The notes under the pieces were generated by a model. That model saw only the letters and a list, made by a program, of their open reading frames with translations, had not been told where the DNA came from and did no database searches. Made by a program: the position numbers and the translations under genes. Positions 1-10,347 of a stretch of DNA of 64,000 nucleotides are shown piece by piece (the stretch's first letter is position 1; every line of letters begins with the position of its first letter). Source of the stretch: Bryobacter aggregatus MPL3 (GTDB lineage: Bacteria; Acidobacteriota; Terriglobia; Bryobacterales; Bryobacteraceae); NCBI RefSeq assembly GCF_000702445.1, contig NZ_JNIF01000003.1, positions 1 through 64,000 on the forward strand, in the 5' to 3' direction.

Positions 1-1155
1 CAGAAGACCAACAATCCTTTTGCCCGGGCGACAGATGCGGTGTTTGGGCCGACAGTCGATCTCATCTTCGATGACTTGAAATCCGGAAACTACGCCGGCG
101 CTGCCGGTACGCTCACCGGTGGGTTACTCACTGCTGGGCTCCCGAAGCTTCTTGGCAAAGTCGGCGCCAAAGCGGGCCCGCTTCTTGAGAATACGAGCGA
201 GGCACTGAAGAGCTCAGCTTATGGCCAGTACGCAAAGGCGTTGAACCCGACGACCAAAGCAAACAAGTTCCTTTCGAGTCGTGAGGTTGCACCGGGGTTA
301 GTGGATCGAGGCGTCACGGCGCTGAGCCTGAAGGGGCTCAAGGGGCGAGCCGAAGGCCAGCTCTCCCGCTTGGGTGCCGCAATCGGCGACGCCTGGGATG
401 ATCTTCCTCCTGGCTCAGCGACCGAGCTCGAGCCGTTGATGAAGAAGATCCAAGCGGAGGTTGATGGTACGCATACGGTCGAGGCTGCTGGAAAACGTAT
501 CCCCAAAGGCCCGGAAGCTCGGAGAGCGATCGCGAACCTCAACGACCTCCAAGAAACACTCCTGGATGTCGCTGAGTTGAGCCCCTCAACTGGGCGTCTT
601 GAGATTGGAGTCGACAAGCTGCGCAGTCTAAGGCAGTACTTTGACGGAGTCGCTGCAAAGAGTGGGCGATATGAAGGCCGGGCCCTGGCAGATGCAAGTA
701 CTCAAGAGGCCCACGGATTGGCAGCAGACGCGATTCGTGAAGAGCTTGCAAAGCAGTTCCCGGACATTGCCGTCATTAACAAGGAGTATTCCTTCTGGAA
801 GAATGTTGATCGCGTCGTTGGGGATACATTACTGCGGCGCGAGGGGCAGGCGAAACCACTTGGGCAGAAACTTGCTGCTGGCGCTGGCGCAATTGTAGGT
901 GGCGCGAAGGCTGGACCGAAGGGCGCGATTCTTGGCGGCAAAGTTGGCCAACTCTTTGAGGCAACCGTAAGTAGCCCAGGGTGGGCAACAGCCAGCGCAG
1001 TCCTGAAAGACAGATTGGCAAAGGCTCTTGGGAGTGGCAGTTCGGCCCAGATTGATTACTACCTTCGTCGGATCGGGAGTGGCGCGCGAGCTACTGCCGT
1101 TGCTGGCGCGAAGTCGGATGGAGCCAACTTGAGGACGGAAGGACAAGACAAATGA
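1..1155 (+). CDS. Left-arm copy of the ejection-like protein, truncated by the window start
   Basis: The reading frame is open from base 1 and encodes the last 384 residues of the protein at 12560-14086. It is identical in sequence, and the first 125 or so residues lie outside the window. It ends with an ATGA overlap into the next copy, as in the right arm. This is almost certainly the same gene seen twice through the inverted repeat. Confidence 0.8.
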   Translation, partial: QKTNNPFARATDAVFGPTVDLIFDDLKSGNYAGAAGTLTGGLLTAGLPKLLGKVGAKAGPLLENTSEALKSSAYGQYAKALNPTTKANKFLSSREVAPGLVDRGVTALSLKGLKGRAEGQLSRLGAAIGDAWDDLPPGSATELEPLMKKIQAEVDGTHTVEAAGKRIPKGPEARRAIANLNDLQETLLDVAELSPSTGRLEIGVDKLRSLRQYFDGVAAKSGRYEGRALADASTQEAHGLAADAIREELAKQFPDIAVINKEYSFWKNVDRVVGDTLLRREGQAKPLGQKLAAGAGAIVGGAKAGPKGAILGGKVGQLFEATVSSPGWATASAVLKDRLAKALGSGSSAQIDYYLRRIGSGARATAVAGAKSDGANLRTEGQDK

Positions 1156-1779
1156 GTCGACGATCGATAATGGCACCGCAAAAGCCGGAGCCGTCTCATC
1201 CTGAAGTAGTCCAACTGGACGATAACTGTAGACTCAAGAACCGGTGCCAGACGGCGGAAAAGTTGCTCCTCGACATCCCGGAATCATTTGGAATTCGAAA
1301 TCTGGACGTGGCTCAGTATCTCTATGGACAAACATTCAGTGCGCTTGCAACCGTGGGGCGAAGTGATCCGGCAGACATCGAAGAGCTCGATAAGGTCGCA
1401 TTGTCGGTTCGACTGTTAGTGGAGATGAAACCCGAAGGCGTGCTGGAGGCGATGCTCTGCAATCAAATGATTGCGACCCATGATGCGGCGATGGCGATGA
1501 TGCAGGCAGTTCCCCACAGGATGGCGGGATTCACAGGCAGGAGTCAGGATTGGACCACGGACGCTAAGTTGCATGAAAGCTCTTCGCGGAGCAAGTCGAG
1601 GTATCTATCAGAAGTTGAGTGTCCATGAAAGGAGGACGGGCTTCACGAAGCTCAGGCAGCCGGAGTTCAGCCAGTCGAGCGGAGCCGGCTTCGCGTATCC
1701 ATGAGGCGTTCAGGCAATGGTAGGCAATTTTTGAGCAGGCTATCGGGGGGGGCGGGGGAGGGGTGACAAGGAGAAATGA
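1152..1779 (+). pseudogene. Left-arm broken copy of the 195-aa VEHVHIH protein
   Basis: It matches the gene at 11976-12563 perfectly for about 120 codons. At about 1517 a G is missing from a GGG run, and the frame is lost thereafter. About 30 extra bases of noise follow near 1620-1690. Sequence identity returns around 1700, including the G-rich run before the stop. The right-arm copy is intact, so the damage is probably sequencing noise. Confidence 0.8.
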
Positions 1780-2127
1780 ACCGAAACCTACGAAACCAGG
1801 GTTTTGGTGAAGAGAGTGCGCATCACAAGAACGAAATCCGACCGGTCAGCCACAACTCTTCCCGCGCATGGCGGGCGCGGGCGGACATCGGGCTCTGGTC
1901 GCGTCATGCCGTTCGTCACATGCAGTGTTTCTTCAATGGCCGTTGTTTTTCCCCGGATACATGGAGGACTCTAGCACGGGGCGCGCGCGGACTGAAGATG
2001 GCAAACAGCGGACGCGCGCGAGCGGTGACAACGCACGGCCTACGGACGAAAGAATCGCTTCGGCAGCGGGGAATTGGTTCGGCGGCTACTTTCTGAGTGG
2101 GCGCACCTACAAAAACTGCTTCAGTGA
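1776..2127 (+). pseudogene. Left-arm broken copy of the HGGxSTG protein
   Basis: This corresponds to the gene at 11668-11979. The start with its AAGGAGA ribosome-binding site is preserved, but several insertions between 1790 and 1960 destroy the frame. The downstream portion encoding the THGLRTKESLRQRG region is still readable in another frame. It is a duplicate of the right-arm gene. Confidence 0.75.
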
Positions 2128-2152
2128 TGAGTGCTTGCAACTGCGGGTCACG

Positions 2153-2407
2153 TCAGATGTCGAAGCGCCGCTCCAACTCTGCCCAGGAACGCCAGGGTTC
2201 ACGCCAGTTCTTCTGCTTCGCCAACCAGGCATAGTAGCTCCCTCCGGTATCGGCGGTAGATTCATCCACTGGTCGTAGAATGGGCCCTTCGGATTTGGCC
2301 ATTGGGTCCAGGCCCTTCCGATATCTGGCGCGCTTCCGAATCCATGCCATCCCCCAGAACCATTGACGCTACAAAGTACGAAAAAGGCACACGAGTTTGC
2401 CTAACAC
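2153..2407 (-). pseudogene. Left-arm broken copy of the small membrane protein
   Basis: Equivalent to 11392-11643. Single-base changes at about 2290-2380 break the frame between the membrane segment and the C-terminal half. The last 20 residues, ending ELERRFDI, are intact. It is a duplicate through the inverted repeat. Confidence 0.75.
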
Positions 2408-2471
2408 TGGTGGCTCCAGTCTGATTCAGGCCTGTTCTGTCATGGTGCGGTGACCGTACAGTCGCGTGCTC

Positions 2472-2708
2472 CTAAGAGTTGCCGGTCGCATCGCTCGTTG
2501 CCTCGAGGGCTTCTTTCGGGCGGCGGACCTCTCCAGTAGCTTTCTTTTTTGGCGTTGCAGGACGTTTCGCTTCACGGGCGGCCACGGCGCGTTTCGCGCG
2601 CTCGCTTCGCTGCTCTGGGGTCATCGTCTCCAGCGAGCGCTTTCCGCCAATCTTGCCGCCTCTGGAGCCCATCTCTCGCATCACTGCGGAGATTGTCTTC
2701 TCGTCCAT
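2472..2708 (-). CDS. Left-arm copy of the basic GGKIGGK protein
   Basis: Same 78-aa length as 11092-11328. The residues correspond except for about seven near position 62-69, where two compensating indels replace ARKKPSK by RPKEALE. It is a duplicate gene copy created by the inverted repeat. Confidence 0.75.
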   Translation of the reverse strand: MDEKTISAVMREMGSRGGKIGGKRSLETMTPEQRSERAKRAVAAREAKRPATPKKKATGEVRRPKEALEATSDATGNS

Positions 2709-2719
2709 GACCCCAGTCT

Positions 2720-2787
2720 AAAGCGCTTTTGATTTGAATACAATTTTTGCCATTGACAATCTAAAGCGCTTTAGATAGAATCTAAGC
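2720..2787 (+). promoter_or_regulatory. Left-arm copy of the recombinase promoter and palindromic operator
   Basis: TTGACA at 2753-2758 and TAGAAT at 2776-2781 are separated by 17 bases that contain the palindrome CTAAAGCGCTTTAG. The ATG at 2788 follows the -10 box by only six bases. The right-arm version has one base fewer in the spacer (16). As the left arm is noisy here, either could be correct. Confidence 0.6.
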
Positions 2788-3459
2788 ATGAAAGTGATCG
2801 GCTATATCCGGGTGAGTACAGACAAGCAGGCTGACAAGGGCGTGTCGCTAGAGGCACAAGAAGCCAAGATCCGCGCAATGGCTGCCGTGCAGGATTTGGA
2901 AGTCTCAGAGATCATCGTCGACGGCGGTGAATCGGCTAAGAGTCTCAGCCGTCCAGGGATGGACCGATTGCTTTCAATCGTGGATCGCGGAGAGGTTGAT
3001 TGCGTGATCATCTGCAAAGCCGATCGGCTAACGCGTTCCGTAAAGGATCTGCCACGCTTCTCGAACGTTTTCAAAAGCGAAACGTCGGGCTTGTAAGCGT
3101 ATCCGAGAGCCTGGATACGAAGAGCGCGGCTGGTCGACTCCGTGCTCAACATCATGGTTTCTGTCAGCCAGTGGGAACGGGGAAGTGATTGGAGAGCGAA
3201 CCCGTGATGCGATGCGTCACAAGAAGTTGAAAAGGCGAGAGAATTGGCGCGATTCCCGTTTGGCTCGCGCCTGGCGGCAGATGGCAAACACCTCGAAGAG
3301 GATGAACGCGAGCAGGCAATGCTCCAGCGGATCAGGAAACCTGAAGGCCGCAGGGCTATCACTTCGCGCGATCGCCGCTGAGCTTAACTCGCAAGGATTC
3401 CGCACTCGCAAGGGTACGGCCTGGCAGCATACCTTTCGTTTGCGGCGATGGCCGCCTGA
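2788..3459 (+). pseudogene. Left-arm broken copy of the serine recombinase
   Basis: The first 90 codons match the intact gene at 10348-11013, including the IRVSTDKQ catalytic motif. Frameshifts then occur near 3050, 3140, 3180 and 3235, so only fragments of the remainder are readable. It is a duplicate of the right-arm gene. Confidence 0.8.
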
Positions 3460-3584
3460 TGCGTGCCTTCAACTGAACGACGAAATGCACCCTAACTCAA
3501 GTTTTCAGTCCTGCGGGAGTGCATTGCCTACACCGGCAAATATTCACATCCAAATTAAAGACCAACAAATCCAGAGAGAGACTA

Positions 3585-4683
3585 ATGAGCCAACAGCAAA
3601 AGGGCGGACTTTTCCTTCATTTCAATCCCGAGTGTGAAGACTGGGCGACTAACCACCTAATACAAACGGGAGGCCGATTTCCTCATGGCTGCCTACCAAC
3701 ACTATGGCCTAATGCAAGGAGGACCCGCGCAACAGACCGGCATGAGACCTTATCGTCTCCCTTGTCGAAGCCATTTCAATCGGGCGAATTGAACGCAACA
3801 TTTATCAGAAGGAACTTTGCCGAGTTCTGCCAGCTTGAGAAGATCGCGGTCGAACACGAATCAGAGAACCCATCAGCCAGCACGCGAGAGTGCAGGGCGA
3901 GGCGGCGTACTGTGGGAAGTCGGGGGAAGACGGTGGACCTGAACGACAAGGTATTGCAGCTTTGCTTCGCCTCAAATTGGGCTTATCTTAGATGCACCAA
4001 CGAAGCGAGTGCTGAGGAACACTTCATCCTCGATATGCTGACTACTTTTGAAGCACGACGGCTTGACCCGAACATGGTCGCCTCGCTCTACGGTCAGTAC
4101 GTCAATCGGTGCAACCTGAGAGATGAAACACAAGATCCAATCCTCTCTTCCTAGTTCCGGAGGATTCTCAGCGCGCCACCGGTGCGCTATCCAGCAGTGA
4201 TATCTCAAATCTCTTTGCCGCGACGGTCGGCTCCGGGGCTGGACAGTTGAAAGAAAGCTCTGGACGCTGTGAGCAATTGAGTACTGCTGAACTTGTAGTT
4301 CTCAGCAAATGTGCTTGATACATTGCGTACCGAGGGTTCAGCGGAGTTGAGTGACGAGGGTGACAAGAGCGACTGGGGATTCTTGATTTCGCGCAGCGGA
4401 ATTGTTCAGTTGGCGAGTGCTGAGGTCATGGGACATCTGCGCGCTGCATTAGATGCGGTATGCTCCGACCGCGGATGCTTAACGCCGATGGAGGACTCAA
4501 TCAGTAACCCTGCTTTTCCTTTTTATTCTGATGGTCGGCTTGATACAAGGCGCATTGAAATGGGCATTCAACGGAGTACCGTTCTAATGGAGGCTACAAC
4601 AGGAAACCCTCCAAACACTCGCGAAGACCTGCCCCCAAATCTTGCGTCAGGCGCTTGCCGAGGTCGATGCGGTGACCGTTTGA
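3585..4683 (+). pseudogene. Left-arm broken copy of the unknown 363-aa protein
   Basis: This is the copy of 9131-10222, with at least six indels that scatter its frame. Intact stretches such as the middle LNDKVLQLCFASNWAY region remain legible. Treat it as an error-rich read of the right-arm gene. Confidence 0.8.
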
Positions 4684-5858
4684 TGAGTGTCTATAAGCGA
4701 GGCAACACCCAGTGGTACCGCTTCGTTTGGGAGGGCCGGAAATCCGGCTCTCCACGAAGCAGGGGAATAAGCGCATTGCGGAGCAGATGGAGGCTGCGCA
4801 CCGTACGAGTCTTGCAAAGGGTGAAGTCGGTCTCCGTACCGCCAAAAAATCGCCCGTTCTGCGTGAGTTCGCAGAGGCGAGTTCCTCGCCCATATCCGTT
4901 CCCACTTTGGGGAGAAGCTGCCACGATCCAATACACGAAGCTGGCGTGAAGATGCTGATAGCTTCAAGCCGCTGCAGGACATTCGCTTAACGAGGTCAGC
5001 GCTGAAACCGTGAACAAGTTTGTGCAGCACCCTTAAGGGCTTGAATTTTGAGGTGTCGACATGAACCGAAAGCTGCAGTGCTCCGACGTGTGTTCAAGCT
5101 TGCACGAGAGTGGGAACGCTCTGCTCGGGCTCTTCCGATCGTGAGGATGCTGCCTGGTGAGAAGCGCCGGAACGCGTTCTCTCTTTGGAAGAGGAACAGT
5201 CCTACCTGAAAGCGGCCGCAGATCTTGGCGACGGCATGATTTCCGCGCACGAAAGAGCTTGCAAAGGAATTCGCGCGACGCAGAGAGGGCTGGAGCCGAT
5301 CAAGCCGCGAGATCCATACCTACTCCATCACTTGGCTGTCGTTCTCGCAGATTGCGCACTGAGGCCTGAGGAAGCGTATCGATTGAGATGGTCGGAATAC
5401 CGCGATGGCTCCCTATATGTTGCTCATGGAAAGACTGCAAATGCACGTCGCGTCATTCCTGTGACGGAGCGAGTGAAAGCAGTACTCGACATGCGCACTC
5501 GTTCAGAGACTAGTGAATGGGTGTTTGCCGCGCCGACGAAATCCGGCCACGTCGAACAGTCAACCGTAAAGAAGCAACACGCCAAGGCTTGCAAGGCCGC
5601 GAAGGTCGTTCCGTTTGTCTTGTACACCTTCCGGCACACCCGACTTACGAGGTGGGCTGAAGTGATGGACCCCTACACGCTGGCGCACTTGGCGGGCATT
5701 CAGACTTCAGTACAACGCGGCGCTATGTGCATCCGAGGGAAGAAACGGTACGGGAAGCGATGAGAAAGGCCGAAGAGGTGCAGACTAGGCACAAATCCGG
5801 GCACAGTGCCAAGTCGGAGGAGTTTGGGGCTGAGAGGGATGGGGAGCTAATCAACTGA
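4683..5858 (+). pseudogene. Left-arm broken copy of the tyrosine integrase
   Basis: This is the copy of 7947-9131. The N-terminal third is fragmented by indels around 4735, 4880, 5030 and 5060. From about 5185 the frame is continuous and identical to the right arm as far as the LAGHS motif. There a single missing G at about 5695 shifts the frame just before the catalytic tyrosine. The homopolymer error is consistent with sequencing noise. Confidence 0.8.
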
Positions 5859-5874
5859 AGGGGAAGGGGTTGAA

Positions 5875-5951
5875 TGGTGCACCCGGAGAGATTCGAACTC
5901 CCGACCCTTTGGTTCGAAGCCAAATGCTCTATCCAACTGAGCTACAGGTGC
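5875..5951 (-). tRNA. tRNA-Arg(TCG), left-arm duplicate
   Basis: This is the exact reverse complement of the tRNA at 7853-7929, including the encoded CCA. It has the same cloverleaf and anticodon. It is probably not a second gene, because it sits inside the inverted-repeat arm. Confidence 0.7.
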
Positions 5952-6113
5952 ACGTAGATTTAATATAGCGAAGTGTTTGGACTTCGGCCAGCGAATCTCC
6001 ATTGCGTTCGATTTCGCTGTTGCGATCCCAGAAACGGACAACACTTTTGATTGCCTCTCTCCTCCTTTCAGTGACTTAGCTTGGTGACGAAGGTGCATGT
6101 GCAAGCAACCACA

Positions 6114-6810
6114 ATGTTTGCCCAAGAATTTCGCCATTCTCTCCGAGCACTCCAGCGTAGTTTTGGGTTTGCTTTGACTGCCGTACTGACCCTTGCCATT
6201 GGTATTGGGACCAGTACGGCCATGTTCATGATCGTTGATTCCGTACTCCTGCAGCCGCTGCGCTATCGGGATAGCGGACGGTTGGTCGCAGTCTGGGAAC
6301 AGGTTCAGACACTAGCCTTGGGTCCCATTGGTCCGAATCCGCGCCATGTGGATTTCTGGACGAAGCGTTCGAAAACGATCGAATCCTTTGCCTTGGTGCA
6401 GCAGGCTTCCATCGGTCTCTCCATTCCCGGAGCGGATCATCCGCAGTTGGTCGGCGTGGTGAGTGCTTCTGCCGAACTCTTCAATACCCTGCAGGTGAAG
6501 CCCCTGCTCGGACATGGCTTTCTGCCCGAGCAGGGATTGGAGGCCCGGGATTCTGTGGCGGTGTTGAGCTACTCTCTTTGGCAGAACTCTTTTGGTGGTG
6601 ATCCTCAGATCATCGGGAAGACCGTCAGGCTTGGCGAGGTTTCGAGGCAGGTGGTGGGCGTGCTTCCCCCTCAGTTTCACTTCCCAAACCGGAATGCACT
6701 CCGCGCCTTCCAATCGAAGCAAACAGCCAGCCACGTGCCGGAGCCGTCCATTTTCGTCCCCTTGCTTTTGATTGGAAGGGATTCAGCTGGAACGGCGAAT
6801 ATGGGAACTG
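6114..6810 (+). CDS. Left-arm copy of the ADOP permease 5' part (cleaner reading)
   Basis: This arm gives the uninterrupted reading of the first 232 or so residues of an ADOP/MacB-type permease, starting MFAQEFRHSLRALQR. A transmembrane segment lies at about residues 18-45, followed by a periplasmic MacB_PCD-like domain. Beyond 6810 the frame runs into the complement of the central loop and is meaningless. Use it to correct the noisy copy at 6811-7690. Confidence 0.7.
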
Positions 6811-6987
6811 TGCGTGCGATCTCCGATGACGCTCGGACGACGGCATGCTGTAAAGGTTGCAGGAAAGCCCGTAGGGCCCCCGGGCGGCTAGTCGGGATCG
6901 AGGCAACCAACTGTGCCTCGATCGCATCCAGTTCCGATTGTGCGGTCTGCATCCGGACTCCCGTCCGCAGCCGGGCCAGCGCCACCC
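6811..6987. other. Unpaired 177-base centre of the inverted repeat
   Basis: Flanked by the complementary 40-base sequences 6771-6810 and 6988-7027, this stretch has no partner in the other arm. On the minus strand it is ordinary coding sequence of the ADOP periplasmic domain, starting NWVALARLRTGV. The left end of this stretch is therefore where the true chromosome sequence stops and the folded copy begins. Confidence 0.85.
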
Positions 6988-7690
6988 AGTTCCCATATTC
7001 GCCGTTCCAGCTGAATCCCTTCCAATCAAAAGCAACGGGACGAAAATGGACGGCTCCGGCACGTGGCTGGCTGTTTGCTTCGATTGGAAGGCGCGGAGTG
7101 CATTCCGGTTTGGGGAAGTGAAACTGAGGGGGAAGCACGCCCACCACCTGCCTCGAAACCTCGCCAAGCCTGACGGTCTTCCCGATGATCTGAGGATCAC
7201 CACCAAAAAGAGTTTCTGCCAAAGAGAGTAGCTTCCAACACCGCCACAGAATCCGGGCCTCCAATCCCTGCTCGGGCAGAAAGCCATGTCCGAGCAGGGG
7301 CTTCACCTGCAGGGTATTGAAGAGTTCGGCAGAAGCACTCACCCACGCCGACCAAGCTGCGGATGATCCGCTCCGGGAATGGAGAGACCGGATGGAAGCC
7401 TGCTGCACCAAAGGCAAAGGATTCGATCGTTTTCGAACGCTTCGTCCAGAAATCCACATGGCGCGGATTCGGACCAATGGGACCCAAGGCTAGTGTCTGA
7501 ACCTGTTCCCAGACTGCGACCAACCGTCCGCTATCCCGATAGCGCAGCGGCTGCAGGAGTACGGAATCAACGATCATGAACATGGCCGTACTGGTCCCAA
7601 TACCATGGCAAGGGTCAGTACGGCAGTCAAAGCAAACCCAAAACTACGCTGGAGTGCTCGGAGAGAATGGCGAAATTCTTGGGCAAACAT
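6811..7690 (-). pseudogene. ADOP family MacB-like ABC transporter permease, 5' part, with indels
   Basis: Acidobacterial duplicated orphan permeases are about 800-aa proteins with two FtsX-like units, found in many copies per genome without a cognate ATPase. Here the N-terminal membrane segment and MacB_PCD-like periplasmic domain are encoded on the minus strand from an ATG at 7690, and the gene is cut off at the repeat centre. Small indels around 7215-7260, 7300-7460 and 7605 split it into several frames. The other arm reads cleanly over the same interval, so I consider the gene intact in reality. It is divergent from tRNA-Arg. Confidence 0.75.
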
Positions 7691-7852
7691 TGTGGTTGCT
7701 TGCACATGCACCTTCGTCACCAAGCTAAGTCACTGAAAGGAGGAGAGAGGCAATCAAAAGTGTTGTCCGTTTCTGGGATCGCAACAGCGAAATCGAACGC
7801 AATGGAGATTCGCTGGCCGAAGTCCAAACACTTCGCTATATTAAATCTACGT

Positions 7853-7929
7853 GCACCTGTAGCTCAGTTGGATAGAGCATTTGGCTTCGAACCAAAGGGT
7901 CGGGAGTTCGAATCTCTCCGGGTGCACCA
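7853..7929 (+). tRNA. tRNA-Arg (anticodon TCG)
   Basis: A 77-base cloverleaf with acceptor GCACCTG pairing CGGGTGC, anticodon loop CTTCGAA flanked by TTTGG/CCAAA, T-loop TTCGAAT, and an encoded CCA end. The anticodon TCG reads CGA codons. Its 3' 48 bases are repeated at 21396-21443, so it is the integration target of the mobile element that begins next to it. The integrase stop codon is only 17 bases away. Confidence 0.95.
7882..7929 (+). other. attL core (3' part of tRNA-Arg)
   Basis: These 48 bases match 21396-21443 with two differences, at 7905 (A versus G) and 7914 (T versus C). They start at the last base pair of the anticodon stem 5' side and run through the CCA. The integrase lies immediately inside. 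Confidence 0.85.
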
Positions 7930-7946
7930 TTTCAACCCCTTCCCCT

Positions 7947-9131
7947 TCAGTTGATTAGCTCCCCATCCCTCTCAGCCCCAAACTCCTCCGACTTGGCACT
8001 GTGCCCGGATTTGTGCCTAGTCTGCACCTCTTCGGCCTTTCTCATCGCTTCCCGTACCGTTTCTTCCCTCGGATGCACATAGCGCCGCGTTGTACTGAAG
8101 TCTGAATGCCCCGCCAAGTGCGCCAGCGTGTAGGGGTCCATCACTTCAGCCCACCTCGTAAGTCGGGTGTGCCGGAAGGTGTACAAGACAAACGGAACGA
8201 CCTTCGCGGCCTTGCAAGCCTTGGCGTGTTGCTTCTTTACGGTTGACTGTTCGACGTGGCCGGATTTCGTCGGCGCGGCAAACACCCATTCACTAGTCTC
8301 TGAACGAGTGCGCATGTCGAGTACTGCTTTCACTCGCTCCGTCACAGGAATGACGCGACGTGCATTTGCAGTCTTTCCATGAGCAACATATAGGGAGCCA
8401 TCGCGGTATTCCGACCATCTCAATCGATACGCTTCCTCAGGCCTCAGTGCGCAATCTGCGAGAACGACAGCCAAGTGATGGAGTAGGTATGGATCTCGCG
8501 GCTTGATCGGCTCCAGCCCTCTCTGCGTCGCGCGAATTCCTTTGCAAGCTCTTTCGTGCGCGGAAATCATGCCGTCGCCAAGATCTGCGGCCGCTTTCAG
8601 GTAGGACTGTTCCTCTTCCAAAGAGAGAACGCGTTCCCGGCGCTTCTCACCAGGCAGCATCCTCACGATCGGAAGAGCCCGAGCAGAGCGTTCCCACTCT
8701 CGTGCAAGCTTGAACACACGTCGGAGCACCTGCAGCTTTCGGTTCATTGTCGACACCTCAAAATTCAAGCCCTTAAGGTGCTGCACAAACTTGTTCACGG
8801 TTTCAGCGCTGACCTCGTCTAAGCGAAGTCCTGCAAGCGGCTTGAAGCCTATCAGCATCTTCACGCCAGCTTCGTAGTATTGGATCGTGGCAGGCTTCTC
8901 CCCAAAGTGGGAACGGATATGGGCGAGGAACTCGCCTTCTGCGAACTCACGCAGAACGGGCGATTTTTTGGCGGTACGGAGACCGACTTCACCCTTTGCA
9001 AGACTCGTACGGTGCGCAGCCTCCATCTGCTCCGCAATGCGCTTATTCCCCTGCTTCGTGGAGAGCCGGATTTCCCGGCCCTCCCAAACGAAGCGGTACC
9101 ACTGGGTGTTGCCTCGCTTATAGACACTCAT
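7947..9131 (-). CDS. Tyrosine recombinase (phage integrase)
   Basis: This catalyses site-specific integration and excision, here at the 3' end of tRNA-Arg. The protein has an N-terminal arm-binding region, a SAM-like core-binding domain at about residues 60-155 and a C-terminal catalytic domain. The catalytic set is visible: Arg in ALRPEE (about 230), Lys in HGKTAN (about 253), Arg in YTFRH (about 320, with Tyr in place of the usual His), His in LAGHS (about 342) and the nucleophile Tyr in RRYVHP (about 351). The ATG at 9131 overlaps the upstream stop as TGATG, implying translational coupling. I prefer it to the TTG one codon upstream. Confidence 0.95.
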   Translation of the reverse strand: MSVYKRGNTQWYRFVWEGREIRLSTKQGNKRIAEQMEAAHRTSLAKGEVGLRTAKKSPVLREFAEGEFLAHIRSHFGEKPATIQYYEAGVKMLIGFKPLAGLRLDEVSAETVNKFVQHLKGLNFEVSTMNRKLQVLRRVFKLAREWERSARALPIVRMLPGEKRRERVLSLEEEQSYLKAAADLGDGMISAHERACKGIRATQRGLEPIKPRDPYLLHHLAVVLADCALRPEEAYRLRWSEYRDGSLYVAHGKTANARRVIPVTERVKAVLDMRTRSETSEWVFAAPTKSGHVEQSTVKKQHAKACKAAKVVPFVLYTFRHTRLTRWAEVMDPYTLAHLAGHSDFSTTRRYVHPREETVREAMRKAEEVQTRHKSGHSAKSEEFGAERDGELIN

Positions 9132-10222
9132 CAAACGGTCACCGCATCGACCTCGGCAAGCGCCTGACGCAAGATTTGGGGGCAGGTCTTCGCGAGTGTT
9201 TGGAGGGTTTCCTGTTGTAGCCTCGCATTAGAACGGTACTCCTTGAATGCCCATTCAATGCGCCTTGTATCAAGCCGACCATCAGAATAAAAGGAAAGCA
9301 GGTTACTGATGAGCTCCTCCATCGGCGTTAAGCATCCGCGGTCGGAGCATACCGCATCTAATGCAGCGCGCAGATGTCCCATGACCTCAGCACTCGCCAA
9401 CTGAACAATTCCGCTGCGCGAAATCAAGAATCCCCAGTCGCTCTTGTCACCCTCGTCACTCAACTCCGCTGAACCCTCGGTACGCAATGTATCAAGCACA
9501 TTTCTGAGAACTACAAGTTCAGCAGTACTCAATTGCTCACAGCGTCCAGAGCTTTCTTTCAACTGTCCAGCCCCGGAGCCGACCGTCGCGGCAAAGAGAT
9601 TTGAGATATCACTGCTGGATAGCGCACCGGTGGCGCGCTGAGAATCCTCCGGAACTAGGAAGAGAGGGATTGGATCTTGTGTTTCATCTCTCAGGTTGCA
9701 CCGATTGACGTACTGACCGTAGAGCGAGGCGACCATGTTCGGGTCAAGCCGTCGTGCTTCAAAAGTAGTCAGCATATCGAGGATGAAGTGTTCCTCAGCA
9801 CTCGCTTCGTTGGTGCATCTAAGATAAGCCCAATTTGAGGCGAAGCAAAGCTGCAATACCTTGTCGTTCAGGTCCCACCGTCTTCCCCCGACTTCCCACA
9901 GTACGCCGCCTCGCCCTGCACTCTCGCGTGCTGGCTGATGGGTCTCTGATTCGTGTTCGACCGCGATCTTCTCAAGCTGGCAGAACTCGGCAAAGTTCCT
10001 TCTGATAAATGTTGCGTTCAATTCGCCCGATTGAAAGGCTTCGACAAGGGAGACGATAAGGTTCTCATGCCGGTCTGTTGCGCGGTCCTCCTTGCATAGG
10101 CCATAGGTTTGGTAGGCAGCCATGAGGAAATCGGCCTCCCGTTTGGATAGGTGGTTAGTCGCCCAGTCTTCACACTCGGGATTGAAATGAAGGAAAAGTC
10201 CGCCCTTTTGCTGTTGGCTCAT
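9131..10222 (-). CDS. Unknown 363-aa protein encoded with the integrase
   Basis: I do not recognise this family. The start chosen is the ATG at 10222, preceded by a purine-rich AGAGAGAG site; an in-frame upstream start would add 22 residues. The protein is soluble and acidic, has no obvious membrane segment, and ends VDAVTV in a TGATG overlap with the integrase. That coupling suggests a recombination accessory or regulatory role, but this is inference only. Confidence 0.6.
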   Translation of the reverse strand: MSQQQKGGLFLHFNPECEDWATNHLSKREADFLMAAYQTYGLCKEDRATDRHENLIVSLVEAFQSGELNATFIRRNFAEFCQLEKIAVEHESETHQPARESAGRGGVLWEVGGRRWDLNDKVLQLCFASNWAYLRCTNEASAEEHFILDMLTTFEARRLDPNMVASLYGQYVNRCNLRDETQDPIPLFLVPEDSQRATGALSSSDISNLFAATVGSGAGQLKESSGRCEQLSTAELVVLRNVLDTLRTEGSAELSDEGDKSDWGFLISRSGIVQLASAEVMGHLRAALDAVCSDRGCLTPMEELISNLLSFYSDGRLDTRRIEWAFKEYRSNARLQQETLQTLAKTCPQILRQALAEVDAVTV

Positions 10223-10347
10223 TAGTCTCTCTCTGGATTTGTTGGTCTTTAATTTGGATGTGAATATTTGCCGGTGTAGGCAATGCACTCCCGGCAGGAC
10301 TGAAAACTTGAGTAGGGTGCATTTCGTCGTTCAGTTGAAGGCACGCA

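Larger units (their letters stand above)
1..6810. repeat. Left arm of a 6.8-kb inverted repeat (probable contig-end artefact)
   Basis: Base 1 matches the complement of base 13714, base 1155 that of 12560, the tRNA at 5875-5951 that of 7853-7929, and 6771-6810 that of 6988-7027. The arms agree exactly over the first 1.15 kb. Between about 1515 and 5180 the left arm has dense insertions, deletions and substitutions that break every gene, for example a garbled stretch about 30 bases longer at 1620-1690. It is nearly clean again to 6810. The pattern is typical of one uncorrected read folded back on itself, so genes here are duplicates of the right arm. Confidence 0.93.

Noticed and set aside
5847-6137. 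Open frame across the tRNA duplicate (also 7667-7954)
   Set aside because: The frame simply reads through the tRNA and its flanks. The LRAPVAQLDRA-type peptide is a well-known spurious translation of tRNA genes.
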